DNA of 64,000 bases from Echinarachnius parma (taxonomy: Eukaryota; Echinodermata; Echinoidea; Clypeasteroida; Echinarachniidae), in contig JBAMJV010003941.1 of NCBI GenBank assembly GCA_037951105.1, forward strand, positions 62,001 through 126,000, given 5' to 3'. The notes beneath the pieces are model-generated. The model did no database searches and was not told the DNA's origin. It saw only the letters and a program-made list of their open reading frames with translations. The translations under genes were made by a program, and so were the position numbers. Shown in pieces: positions 11,801-26,800 of this stretch. Numbering within the stretch: the first letter of the stretch is position 1; every line of letters begins with the position of its first letter.

Positions 11801-14800
11801 AATGTGTGGTAGGAGTGGCTCGTCGTCTCCATGTATATCAACCACAGTTCTCAGTAAGGGAGACCGAGTGAGCAACAAACGAGTCTTCTTCAGGTACACC
11901 TTAAAAACAGGTGCAAAACAACATATAGTAACAAATGGAATCAGGGGCTAACTATTATGGAAAGCCATTAGTTTCTTTGTGAAATTGTTGAAATAATTAT
12001 TTTGAAAAGTCATAAGTTTGATAAAATCATTTAATTTTGTAAGTATCAAGGAGCCTTGAAATAATTGATATAACTGTTTGTTGAAAGTTTCAAATACTTT
12101 TGAATATCTTTTATTTTAGGGCTACAAATGGCTTTCCATAATTGTTTAGTCCAACTTAAGAGTTCAGATCAACTTTGAGTCTTTGTGTGAAACACTTACA
12201 TTCATGAAGGATGCGTTGATGTAGTCTGTACTGTCCTCTCCTCCTCCCACAGCAAGATACGGTCTGTTCTTCTCCTCTGCACACGAACAAAAAAAACATT
12301 TAAGAAATTTATAAATATCAAAGGACTATGAAACCCAAGCAAACGTTGCTTTGATATGCTCTAAGAGATTAAGAGGAATAGTCTCTGTAAGTTAGAGCAT
12401 GATCGGGCAAGAAACAAGAAAACTATAGTTCTTTGAAGATCCCAATTTATTTATATGGGGAACTCAAGTTGGCAACGCACTCTGATAAGTTTGTGGACTA
12501 CTCCGCACAGGTTTTGGACACACATTTTCCATTTTGTCAGTTTTCTTCATAGTTTACACCTTGTCCATTCCCTAAACTCATGATTTATTGTATATAAATA
12601 TAGTCTACAAAACATACGTTGAACACAAATGAAGGGTAACCATATATTTGTAGAAACTTGAAATTTTATGTACAAAACATACGGGAAGTTGTCCACAACT
12701 TTGCCAGAGTGTATTGCCAATTTGAGTCACTCGTAGAAATAATGGCTATATCGAAAGAGCCATAGTTTTCTTATTTCTTGACCGATCGTGCTCAAACTTT
12801 CAGAGACTATTCATCCTATTTAGTGTCTTATAGTGCAAAAAATGAATTGTCAGATTTGCATTGTCCTTTAAACTACACATTATTTTACATTATGTTCTAG
12901 TTATTATCTATCTATTTTGTCTATGCAATTAAATAAGACTACTTAAAGGACCTAAAGAATACAACATACTTTGACACTTATTCCATAGTTGATGACTTGT
13001 AAAATAGGTCTGCCGAAAAAAAAATCCATGAAAATAAACACAGTAGTGATTTAAGAGTAGTGATTTAATTTTCTGATGCCAAATCTCATTTAGCAGCCAA
13101 TTTACGCCCCACCCACATTTAGGGTCCAGAATCGGCAGCGTGATTGACATGTGATTGACAATTCATTGGCTTACGTCATGACGCGTCATCTACAGAATTA
13201 AGTTCATTAGTCCGTTCTTTAGATGACGTCACATTTTTGCGATTTCAAAGGGGCGTTCCCAGGACAATTAGATATTTACTAATTACCCCAAAATTGATTG
13301 ATTTCATGAGAAATGACTGCCAATTTCTTTTTCTTCAGGAAAAATTACGTATAGAGAGCCGAATTGTGAAAATTAGGCCATCTAGACGCTGTAGTCCCTT
13401 TAAAGTAGTTACACAAAGAAATTTACATAATATGAAATTATATATTAGAGGCTAACAAATTAACAATATTCATGTACAAGTTTTAAGTCATTATGCACAT
13501 CAGAGGTCAAGGTAACAAAGCAATTTAAAAACCCATCTCAGGATCGATCATAAATGCTCTTCGGATAAAAAAAATACAGCTCTGCTTTTAATAGTTTCAG
13601 ACAGAACTAGTCTCATTGAATATGAACATTGCATAAAGGCAATCATATTTTGCATTGGAATATTTTGTAATTTGATGTTGTTGTTTTTTATATATTGGAA
13701 ATAAAAAATTGAATTGAATTTTGTCTTTTGTATGAGTATCCTAACCATGAGTACACATTTATTTGCATGACATTTTTGTAAAATATGCAAGGCACAAGAT
13801 ACCATATACTTACTGGGCAAGATGCGTTGGAACCGGTTCTTGTTCCTGTTCCGTGGATCCTGTCCGCCCCGGAAGCTCTTTGCGGTTGGCAGAGGGGTCA
13901 ACTTGTGGAGGGTCTAAAATACAAAATGTTTCTAAACTTAATTTTCCTGGGTCTATGTTCATAAAACCACACTAGCCTAGTTCTGGTCTTAGTTGTTTTA
14001 GATGATAGGGCTATGTATGGCATTCATTACCTACTAAGCAGTGGCATAGCGTCATCGAACTGATTAGGGGGGGGGGGGCATGCAAATTATTTGGTGGGCA
14101 ATCCTTATGTATTTCTTTGTTTTGTCCAAAACTATCCCCTTATGATTTCTATGGGTTTTGTCTTCAAATCATTGGAGGGCACGTGCCCCCCCCCCCTCCC
14201 CCTCCCCCCTCCCTCTTTAAAATCTATTTTATGAATACAGCATCCGATTTAATTAAAATCAGAAGTATTATGAAGTTTTATGTTTTGGGGATTTTCATAT
14301 GATTTATTCCAAGGCTACGAATAGCCTAGCATAATTTAAAGGGATCTAGTAACATTGTCAAAAACCACAAAACTTACTTAGGACTCTTACTAGAAGTTTT
14401 CACATACATGTACTTTGGTATATTACAAATAGAAGCATGAAACAAGTTTCTGTTTTCTGAATTGTCTTTCATTATAAAGATATTTATGATTTTGAGATGA
14501 TTGGAGATTTTAAACTGTGTACAAAGTGTTATCAGTTGGCAAACATCACTTTTACATCAGCCTTTTCGCTCATTACTCGGTCATGGCATCCATTTAACAT
14601 GGAATTTTCACAAATACCTCAGTGGACATATCAGATCACCAAAATATATATTTTTATCAACCCTTTATTTGTTAGTTTTAGCACATGTTGTCAACAAATT
14701 TACTACATCCCTATAAGAGCGAGATGGACCTTACCTCAAACTCAGCCTGTAAGTTTGTCTTGTTAGTGCCAGGGACGACGTCACTCAGACTGCGCAACTT

Positions 14801-17800
14801 CTCCCCGTACTTGGTGGTAGGGCACTCTGCCCCTCGGCTCAGGTACACCTCCAGCAGTGCATTAAAGAGGAACACATACTGCTCCTAAATCATACAAACG
14901 TAAGAAAGATTTCTTAGAGACAACTGACATACATGTATGGGTGAGTGAATGGAAGATTTGTATAATTATGATTATTTCAGCTGAAAAGCAGGAAGAGGGG
15001 TGCTATTTTTGGTTGCGATCTGAGGGGGCAGAATCAGTCACTCCCCCCTCCCCCATCCCCCACCCCCCCCCCCCCCCCACCTCCCCTTCTAAGATCTCAT
15101 CAATCAACATGGAATGGCAAACAAACATGTACATTATGCATAATTTCTTAATCATAACTTAATAATTTTTCACATTTATGGACAAAATGAAAAGAAAAAG
15201 AGATCAGATACATGTGTGCAGAAGGATGATAGAAAGAAGAACAGGAATACAAAACACAAATAACAGAAAAAGAAAAAAAACATTAGAGAACATACAAAAT
15301 GAAGAACGTTTGCGATATCATTGTGTGAGTTTAAACTGTACATGAACCTGTCGACCATGGTTACTAGCGTCTTTTCGCACGCCGACGCAAGTGCTGACTA
15401 CGGGGGATTTAAATCAGCTGTGACCGTCTCCGTACTCTGGCTACTGTTGTGATCTGTTTGCAGTTTCGCAGTGAAGAATACGCGGAACGTCTCCTTGCTC
15501 GAGTGACCAAGCGCGCTGATTGGCTGACCCCACTGACCTCTGGCTGACCCATTGAAGTAAGGGCCTACCACACCGCTCCGTAGTCGCTGTACACACGACG
15601 CTATTTCGGCCAACTACCGTCGTAGGTTTGGACGATACGCAGAAATTTTCGCTCTGAGTGCGACCCCCCGCTAAGATTAGCGTTGTATATGGCCGCGTCG
15701 CCGGTTGCGAAAACAGTCTAATAATAGGGCCAGGAGTGTCACATTGTGACATACATGACTGTGCTCTACATGTATAAGGGGCCATTATTATTATTCATTA
15801 TTATTAAAATTAAAGGAAGATATAAGGAAATCGGAGAAAGGGAAAGGCAAGAAGGCAAGAGCAAAGGAGAGAGGAATATTTTGCAGAATGTAAAAGTTGA
15901 ACTTCTTACTTGTGTCTGAACCATCTTGATTCTGTTCTCTCGCATCTTGTTGATGAAGGTGAAGACATCCACCCTACCCGTCTCTCGCATCATGTCCAGC
16001 ATGTTGTACAGGGTGATGAATGTCCCCGTTCTGCCAACGCCGGCACTGTGGAATACAAATATTTGGTTGATATTGAAAGGTAGTTCGGATACGTAAATCA
16101 GATGCCGGTGCCATCTTGTGAACGCATTGCGAACGGTGCGTAATACACACTGGCTCAGTGGGAGCAAGAATAGCCACACCCCCATCTCTTTGAAGAATGG
16201 GATGCAGACCGGCGTGAGCAGGGCTCAACGTTAGCACTTGCACAATCGCCTGGGGCAAGTAACACATTATGCTGGGCAAGTATGATTTCATAAATGGTCT
16301 TGTTGGGTTGCCCGATCGAGCAACTAACATTTCTGTTCAACTGCGAGAGAAAATGGAATTTCTTATGCGTAAATCTTGTCTAGAAGTAAAAAAAGTGGGC
16401 AAGTAAATGTTTTGTTTGTATGATTTTACTTGCCCAAATGTGCCAGGAGAGAACAAAATTAAATTTTCTGTTTGGGCAATATTAGAAAAAATGTATCAAT
16501 TTACTTTTCCAAACAGGCAAGTATAGAGAAAAAGGTTAGTGCGGAGGCCTGCAAGAGGAAGAATTTATTCACCTGCAATGAACCAACATGGGTCCAGTGT
16601 GTCCAGCTCGCAGTATTGTATTGTGGTGTTCCTTGACGTTCTCTGTGAAGTCAATGAGAGTGGTGTAGTGCTCGGGCACGCCCATATCGGGCCAGGATAG
16701 GTAGTGGAACTGTGTAATGGTCCTCTTCTCTCCTTCTTCTTCAAAATCTTTGCCATCCTGCATGTAAATTATGTTAACAACGTCAAATCAAACTGTATAT
16801 TACGTATTTATAGAATTAATGGCTATTCTGGACAGCTTTAAAACACCAATGATTGCCATTTTCAATTTGCACAAATATAACTCATTTTTACAATGTACAT
16901 GTATGTCTTCAGAATTGCAGAACCAATGTACCATACAAATTAATTTTTGGGGAAAAATCCCAATTAATCACATTCAATTTGTTGTATTATACATTCAAAC
17001 AAAATGTACAAAATGACTGAAGCATGTACAATGATATGAAGTCATTACTGTAAGAACATTGCTGTTGATTTACCTTTCGCACGATCATTTGCCTGACCAC
17101 GTGGTCTGAAAATGTCTCTGTTTCCAAGAGGTAGAGAGAGAAATCCCCAATCACCTTCAACGATTTCATTTCCTCGGGCCAGTATTGTCTGCACCGGTCC
17201 TGTGTAAAAATGGAAGATAAATGAAAAATGAGCAACAAAAATTGGTCCTCGCCAGTAATTAAATATCTGGATTGCTTGAGTATAGCTCAACCATTGATCC
17301 GCAAACGGAGTACTTCCCATGAAACCCTTTTGAATGTCCGTCATAGTAGTCAGAAGCTATATATATGTACATGTAAACCCGACACTATTGCTAGACTTGT
17401 GCTCAACCATCGAGCCACAAAGACCCTTTCATGAGGCTCCTTCCCATAAAACCCTTTTCAAATTTGTAAGCATAGTCATGCTGCATACACAAAACATCTT
17501 TACTAAAAGAATATTACATTCTACCTACAATAATAGGAAGAAAAAATGTAACCCCTTGCCTACGGCTATAGGTACCAGAGCCCATATTCATAAAACCCTG
17601 CTAGCCTAATAGTTCAATGCTAAATCCATTTCTGTTCATAAATGTAGTGATTAACAAAATATTAGTTCCCAATTTGGGTTAAGCTAGGTTTAGCCTTAGG
17701 TACCTAGTACTTAGTTAACCCTAGTTTACAGCGAAAAAATTAATATTTTTATTTCGGGGGCTTCATTTTCGGGGGCTACTTTTCCAACTTTCGGGGGCTA

Positions 17801-20800
17801 CAAATTTCCGGGCTCTTTTTTTAATTTCAGGGGCTACTAATAAGCTATAATGCTGTAAGTGATCATTTTATTTAAGCATTTGATCACAATCCAAACAGAA
17901 AAATCCCCCCCCCCAAAAAAGATTTTTTTTTTTTTTTTTTTTTTTTCGGGGGCAAATTTTTTTTTTCGGGGGCGAATTCGCCCGCCGCCCCCGTGTATTT
18001 TTTTCGCTGCTAGTTTAGTAACTACAAAATCATGTGTTTTATACTTTAATAGCCACATCATCCAAAACAGACTTTGCATGAAACTAAGCTACATGTAGCA
18101 GGCTTTTATGCATATGGGCTCTGGTTGGCCAAAGTACGGGGGTGGGGGGCGGACATCAGATGAATTCGGAAAAATATGCTGTATAAGGATTTTATATTTT
18201 TTGGAATGGAATGGGTCGAGTTTACCTTTCCTGCTTCAATCAGGTTGGTAACCATGACGACAGTTGATACATTCTCTTGCCACAGCATCCTCCAGAATGA
18301 GGTCAGAGAAGCAGCGTTGGGAGCTGGAACAAAAACACAATTTATAGCGGATTATACATTGTTATTGTTGTAATACTCAAGAGCAGTTTAAATATAACAC
18401 ATTCTTTTATGGAATGCCCCACCATTAGCTCATTAGTAGCAGTGCACACTTGTATCTAAGTGCATGCTCAGCCTACATGTACATTATAAATAAAAACCTA
18501 TGCGAAAGCAAACACCTGTGATGCTTATTATCTTATGCTAGAGATCTTATCAGCAGGAAGAAAGTAGTCAAAGTGTGGCAAAAACAGGCAATTATCGCCG
18601 ATTTGGAGTGTTTATTTGCCTTTGAATAGATGAGTATATTATGTTTTAACCCATTCAGGACTGGTCCCGAAAATACTTGGGCTTGGGTCTATGGCGATAG
18701 CAAAATCACTCAGTCCTGAATAGGTTAAGGAAGGTACTTAAATAAACAGGGAAGTTGAGGACTGTTGAGACATTAAACTGTTATTTTTCAGCCATTTATG
18801 CTCTTGAACTCAAGGATGTTTAAATAAGGGTGTCAAAAATAAACATGAATTCGGTAAAAACTCAATATGTTTAAAGAAAAAACAACAAACTGTCTTACCC
18901 TGTGATGCAATGAATACAGTCTCCCCTTTGTAGTTCTAAAATCAGAAAGAAAATCGGAATGTTATTACCCACAAGTTGTATAGATCAAAAGTGACATACA
19001 CTGTAGTACTGTATGTCCAGTAGGGTACTATTTTGTATTACATTTGTACAAATGTCTCTTTGACATGAGATATACACGTAATTGTAGATTAAAAATGTTA
19101 ATACACTAGTGCTGTCGATTTCGGGAGTATTTCCCTCCCGGGACTCGTGATAATTTTGGGGGCGAGTCACGGGTACCCGAAATTTACCCATTTGTTGATT
19201 TCGTTATCGGCATGTCACGCCGCTGGGAAAACATGTTCATTCAAGTGACAAAAATTGAGCGCATTTATGACAATAAATCATCTTCTAAAATACAGCAAAA
19301 TTGTAAATGAATTATATTTTTAGCATTTCTGACATGATTTTAACGGAATTATGTTAACATGATGTTCAAATTTACCTTGATTACGACATTTCTGACGAGA
19401 ATAGGACATTAATGATCTCGGTGACCGATCGTATCTTCAACACACTTCACTGAATATGATTGTCATCGCGCCACTATTTTGGGCTATTTTCTACCAACAA
19501 GCGATTATCATTTAGTAGATCTAATAAATCGATGATTCCCAATACAATTTCATGTTCCATTCGTATTACGTAGTTCAGGCGAAGCAGCGAAAACCTGTCG
19601 CGGTTTCGCAAACCAAAACCCGCAACACGTGTGTTTGGTTTTCGTGTGTTGAAGATATGATCGGTCACCGAGATCATTAATGTCCTATTTCCATCAGAAA
19701 TGTTGTAATCAAGGTAAATTTGAACAGTATGTTGCCTTAATTCCGTTAAAATTATGTCAGAAATGCTAAAACTATAATTTATTTACGAATTTGCTGTATT
19801 TTAGAAGATGATTTATTGTCATAAATGCGCTCAATTTTTGTAACTTGAATGAACATGATAACTCTTGCGTTAAATGAGGGGACTTCCCCTTTTTTTTCGG
19901 GATATCGAGTATCGACTTTTGCGCCCGGGACTCGACATTTTTCGGCGGGACCCGGGTACCCGTGACTCGTCAACAGCCTTATAATACACTAAACGTAATT
20001 GTAGATTCACTAAATGTTGATCTGGGCTCGTAACATTTAAAGATGTACAATTAATTGTGCAACCAATCAACTGATGGTACAGTTATTCTACATAGACTTT
20101 TTCTTTGCATACTTCAAAATAACTTCTACAAATTATCTACTACATGTATATAAAATGTATGTATTGGTTAAATTTTAAGGAGACATTCCCCGACCTTCAA
20201 TTTACTGTTCTCTACATAAAAAAACAAAATTTCATACAAATATTTCCAACTCACTTTTCATATTTTGTTTGTGCACAAGCCCTACGAGCTGCTAGAGCTA
20301 ACAAAAAGACGCGGAGCTTGTTTTATGGGTATTGAGGTCACATTTCAGCGTTAAAATTACAAATCTGGGTTTTGAAAATATACATGTAATGGCAGTCTTC
20401 ATGTCGTCTTATCCCGTACTGCCAGTCACTTTGAATGTTCACAGGTCAAATGTTGGAAATATTTGCATGCAATTATGTTTTAATGTGTAGAGAAGTACGT
20501 AATACGCATGAATAGAATTGGTGCACTCCCAGTCATTTGGCGCATATGGAACAATGATGCCATAATGGTTCCGTAAGTGGTGGTAATTAATTGCATTGTT
20601 CATGAATTACAAAACTCTTTGCAAAGTGTTGGGCATCACAACGAACCAAAACATATTTATGGAATTATGTGTTGTACTTTGCCTGGTGGTGCCCTTTAAG
20701 CATACTAACCTGCATGTAGCTGGCATTGAAGTAATCTGAATTGGGATCACCGTTAACCTTCTCTAATACGACTCTTGAACGATCATCTGAAATGAAACGT

Positions 20801-23800
20801 GAAATAAATCATCAAATGAATAAAAATTAAAGTAGTAGTTGAATTGTTAACCCCTTTTTTTTATCCCGTTGCCTATGCAAACTTGATGGGCTATAACCGG
20901 GAATCACCAAATAAAAAATGTTCCAACCTTAAGATTTCAGCTTAAAGTCTCATATCTAAGAAAAATTTAAAACTGTGATGGAAATTACAGCCAACCCTTA
21001 CGCTCTGTTCGTCCCTGAAACCCCTTAGTATTCAATACTTGTGTTGGTCAGAAGCTATTATAAACCAGTCACAAACCCAAAGGACTAAAGAAATTCAACT
21101 TACGGATAAGGGAGAGGGATTACCGAAGTGATGCAGCTTTTTTGATAATGTGGCGGTTAGCCCACAGAGCAATGAAACATTCCCACTTTAAAGGGAAGAG
21201 GGTGAAACAATTAGTGTTCTTTAGTGTCTAGAACACTTCTATTCAATTTGAACAAATAGCCTGTTCTTTAGAGTTCTCGTCCAGAAGGTGTGGAAGACTC
21301 CCTATTGTACAAAGAACTGCAGAGAACTGGGGGATTAAAAGCTCACTGTTCCACTGTAGCTGGCAAGGCCCATTTCATGTAGATTTTTATAACTAAGGAG
21401 AACCCCCCAGAACCTTTAGCACACTAGTATTTTGTTCTGTATTGATTGGGGAGTTCTAGAGCATTCCACCTAACAATGGCAGTCCTGAATGGGGTAGAAC
21501 TCTAAAGAACGTGACAGCAGAGTAATGCAGGTGTCATTTGTATGACGCACCTCTTGACCCCCGGGAAAGGTGCGTCATTGTACCGATGTGCGTCACCCTT
21601 TTATGAACCATGACGCACCCTCCGTCAGAAAAAGTGACTCACCATTAGGAAACATTGACGCATATTGAGTCAAAATTGTGACGCACCATTTCATGAAAAT
21701 GACGGTCGTATTGGTCCTATTGACGAACCTTGTGACGCACACATGGGTCAGTGTTGTGACTGACCTTTTGCTTCCATGACGGTACTGTGCGTCATCAATA
21801 TGGGAGTACGTGATGCATGCATGATATGACGCACCTTTCCCGGAGGTCAAGAGGTGCATCATATACAAATGACACCTGCATTAATCCCTCCTCTCTTTAA
21901 TACTTACATGCCACTATGTTCTTGAATCGGTTCTTAATCTTGTTCTTCTCCCTTGTTGCAACGTCCCACGAATGAAGCTGACCGTTCTTCAGCAGCTGTG
22001 GAAAGAAAAGATAGACACATTAAAGGGATAGTTGAGTTTCGGTATAGAGGGCCCCACAATAATTCAATAACTTATGCATTCCGATTGACCTAAACCAGAG
22101 TTTTATTTGGACCAGTCCTGAATATGGTAATCTGATCATTGACAATAAATAGGTCAATCATACATCTAAAATGTCTACTTACAAATTGTGATTTCATTCT
22201 ATATAATATATGGCGTCAGCGGTTATGCAAAGTCGACATGCCCATTAAATTCAAGGGGTAGCGATAAATGTCTCTGCTTCACACTTACGCTGAAATCCTG
22301 GACAAGTCCATTCGAATCGCCACTCTTCTTGTTCTGAACATACTCCTCTAGCTCCGTGGCAAGCACCGGACCGGGGAAGGACGAAACATTCTCATAGATG
22401 TCTCCAGCCTCAGTTGCCATGCCGATGGTATCCAGGTTATCATGACTGGCGCTCAACCCCCTGCCATCGGTGTCATCAAGTTCGCTGAGTTTCCCGCTAC
22501 TCCGCGTCTTTTCCTTCATGTAGTCCTCGTAAGGTTTCGGGACGGGTGGCGGCCCGTTCCTGCTGCTCTTGTCCGGTTTGACGATGGCGACTGGTTTGCT
22601 GTTGGACCCCTTAGAGGGGCTGTTGGACCCCTTAGAGGGGCTCTTTGAGGGATCATGGGATGTGCTTCGTTCCGTTACGGGTGGGACTTTCTGGATGTCC
22701 ACTCCCTCGTATGTGTTCTCATCCTCGATGCTCACTCCAGCATTTGCATAGATGACGGTCGATAGGTTGTCCTTGGAATGGGATGTCACTGGGATCGAAA
22801 TACAGAATTTAAAGTAAGTTATATCAAATAACGATCAAAATAACAAAAATAACAATACATGTACCTACATAATAATGTTTATTCTATACAAATTATTAAA
22901 ATCCATTTTTTGGGGGGGATAATGATTGCAACTTTATTAATATGCATATTTTAATTGTGTACGTTGGGTATTATGTTAACTGTGAATTTTTGTTCATTTT
23001 TTGAAATACCTGAATAAATTAATAATTTAATACATTTAATACCTAAATTAAATAGTAATATCAAAAGAAGAAATAACAATTAAACTTACTAATAATTGTA
23101 CATTAATGAGTACTCACGACAGTAATTTATTGTAATATTTTTCCTTAAACCGATTTTAGTTTCTATGCATAACACAAGTACCGTAAACCAGGGTGACTTA
23201 ATATTTGGCCAGTATTTGAGAAAGATGTACTTTCTCAAGTAAGTTCCCATTGCGCCTCATTTACTTAGCCAAATTTCTTATTTTTTTAATATATATTCTT
23301 AAAGGGTAATGTCAACTTGTTCAAGTACAGTAAGTGAGCCTCAATGAAAATACATATTTCTCAAAAACTGGCCAAAGTCACCCCAGTTTACAGTATTACG
23401 ATTATCTCACAGGAGGAGCACCTAATAAGCAGTTTTTATTATAATTGTTACAATACAATATAATGTTGTTTTTGTACTCATTCTCCCATTTGTTATATAC
23501 ATATACTTACCGCTATCATGCACTAATGCTGGTTTCTTGGGATCTCTTTGTCTCCTTAGATAATACAATGAATACAAGGGAAACAAAAAATCTGTAATTT
23601 CAGTGGCTTGATTATTTTGGGTCATCATTATGATGATAAGATAACATGAACAAGGATGTAACGACCATGGCCTATCAGATATGAGGGTACTTGGTAATAT
23701 CATGTTCACCTGAGACCGCAAAACCCTAATAAATCCACACGCTTTTTAATGAGGAAGTATAACCATAAAGATAAGGGTGGATCAAACATAAACAGAAAGT

Positions 23801-26800
23801 GAAATCTCCTAAAGTTTTATACCATGATTTTATGTAGCCATCATAAAGATATATCAATTGTACGTACAGTCAAACCCGTCTCAGTGGCCACCTGTCTATA
23901 GCAGCAAACCTGCCTATAGTGGCCATAACAATTTTCCCACTGCACAGAAAAACAGTGTTATGGAACCTGCCTACAGTGGCCACTTTTCGTGTTTCCCTTG
24001 CGTGGTCACTATACACAGGTTTGACTGTACAGTGTTATGGAACCTGTCCAGTGGCCACTTTTCTTGATTCCCTTGGGTGGTCACTATACACAGGTTTGAC
24101 TGTACAGTGTTATGGAACCTGTCTACAGTGGCCACTTTTCTTGTTTCCCTTGGGTGGTCACTTATACACAGATTTGACTGTTTATAGCTGCTGTTTTTCT
24201 GTTACTACAGTGGTTTGACTAGTTTTGTCATTTTTATGATAACGAAATCATATCAAGAAGGATGTTATGAAGGCACATGTATGCACTTGGCAATTATATA
24301 CAGTATGCAGTCAAACCTGTGTATAGTGACCACCCAAGGGAAACAAGAAAGTGACCACTGTAGGCAGGTGACATTGTAGACAGGTTCCATAACACTCTTT
24401 TTTCTGTGTAGGGGGATAATCATTGTGGCCACTATAGGCAGGTTGGCTGCTACATGTATAGACAGGTGGCCACTGAGACGGGTGTGACTGTAGGCTATCT
24501 AAATGGCTTCTCACTTTTCAATTCATCTATTGCCAAGGAATGCTTTTCAATGAGGAAATATAAAGGTAAAGATAAGTGTTCATCAAACATAAACAGAAAG
24601 TGATATCTCCTCAAGTCATATACCATATGTGACCTCACACCACAAAACGACCAATAAGTCGGGAAAAATGATTGTGCTAATTTTTAAATGACAGTAAAGT
24701 AGAAGTTAATACCTTTAAAATGGTATATAATTTGTCATATTTGGAATAAGCGAACCCTCTCAAAATGAGCAGCCAAGATTTGGAACATGGCTGAATCAGT
24801 TTTAAAGTTAGGGAGAAAATGGGCCGTTTCAAAGATCGGCGTCCATTCAAGCACTGTAATCTGATCATATCTATTTGATGAAAAATCATATTTAAACATG
24901 ATTTCTGACGCTCAAAATTGTACAAAAGGTAGATTATGATACCCTCATTCAGGAAATACCAAAATCCTGAATTTCATTTTTTAAACAAAATTTGGCTATA
25001 TCAGCTAATAACAGACAAACTACCACGGCGACATAACGGTCGTTTTGTGGTGTAAGGTCACATATAATTGTATGTAACCACCATATCCTGTTATTCATTA
25101 ATATCATGTAGAGGAATCATAATACAGCATAATGATCGTGTTGCAGGGAAGCTCTTAAAGGGATCTAGTAACTCTGTTGACATGTGCAAAAATTGATGAG
25201 TGGTTGATACAATGTATATTGTTGTTATCTGATAATGTCATCTGGGTAATGAGCAATGAGCAAAAATGCAAAGTGATATTCACTAACTCATTGCACTCAC
25301 TTTGTACACGGTTTTCGCGGTCCAGTGGATAATTTAACATCTGAACACTTCAATCGTAAATATCTTTTTAACGAAAGGGAAATTTGAGTACCGAAACCTG
25401 TCCCTTGCTTTTATTGTTAATACGAAAACAACAAGGTATGAGGGAACCGCTAGATTTACAATTGGATTTTGAGGATTTGGACAATGTTACTAAGTCCCTT
25501 TAAAGGGACCTAGTAACTTTCAATCAACCCAAATATTTTGCATATCCAGTGGTTGTTTCATAGAGACATATGTGATATGCGAGTTATAAATACATCATTA
25601 TTATTATTAGTTGAATTACTCTTGCTATAAACAGAAGTACATATGAATCCAGCTTTGTTTTTTTTTCAAATTTTCTCTTTGTTATTACGATATGTATATG
25701 ATTTAATTTGAAAAAAAGGTCCTAAGGATCATTTCACCCGAGTGGAACATCATGGCAATAAGCAAGCAATTAGCTCTTTGTTTGTTCACTCATTACTCTG
25801 CCATATTACATTCATTTGACACATTTGACACATTCACTTAGTGGACAGATCACATTACAAAAGTGCACATTCTATCAACCTTATGCAAGGTTTTGCATAC
25901 ATGTACTTCAACGAGTTACTACTGTAGATCCATTTAAATAGCAATCAATCATGCCAGGAAAACACTTAACTGCAGTCTCACTTGAAATCACTTGAAATCA
26001 CTTGAATTCGAAACTTGAGTTCTAATTGATTACTTTCAATTGCTTATTAGATCGTTAAAGTCATCATATCAAACTTCTTGTCACCACTCACAGTTATTAG
26101 CTGACAAATATTAAAGGGACTTAGTAACATTGTCCAAATCCTCAAAATAAAAGTTTCATTCTAGCGAATTCCCTCATACCGTGTTGTATTCGTATTAACA
26201 ATAAAATGATGGGACAGGTTTCGGTTTTTCAAATTTCCCTTTCGTTACAAAGATATGTACGATCGAAGTATTCAGATAAGAAAAACTCGGGGCGAGTTTT
26301 TCTTCTGTGTACAAAGTGAGTGCAGTGAGTTATTGAATATCACTTTGCATTTTTGCTCATTACTTGGCCATGCAATGACTATTTGACTTGAAATTTTCAC
26401 ACAATACCCTGTGGACATATGAGATAACAATAATATACATTGCATGAACCATTCATCACCTTTTGCACATGTCAACAAAGTTACTAGATCCCTTTAAAGG
26501 GGAGCCAATCATTTGCAATTGTGCTTGCTGCTACTGATAAGTTCATAATTCCTGAGTGTAATTTCTAGTTGTACATTTCTTCTTGCGTATCACTAATAAT
26601 GGATATAGTCAATGCTTTTGGGACCATCATCATCTGTTTCGACTGACCAGGGGGGCTGCCATGTTTTTCAACGTTTTTTTTTTCCTTGAGGGTACCAAAA
26701 GAAATTGATTCCAAATGGTTAGTGGCGTAGCATGGTCTGACTGACTTGTGGGGGACACAAATTAATGGGGGGAGGGGAACATCTTAGGTATTTCTTTATT

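Noticed and set aside
22442-22751. Open frames on the plus strand over exon 13
   Set aside because: They are antisense shadows of the juxtamembrane exon, whose minus-strand frame joins its neighbours exactly.
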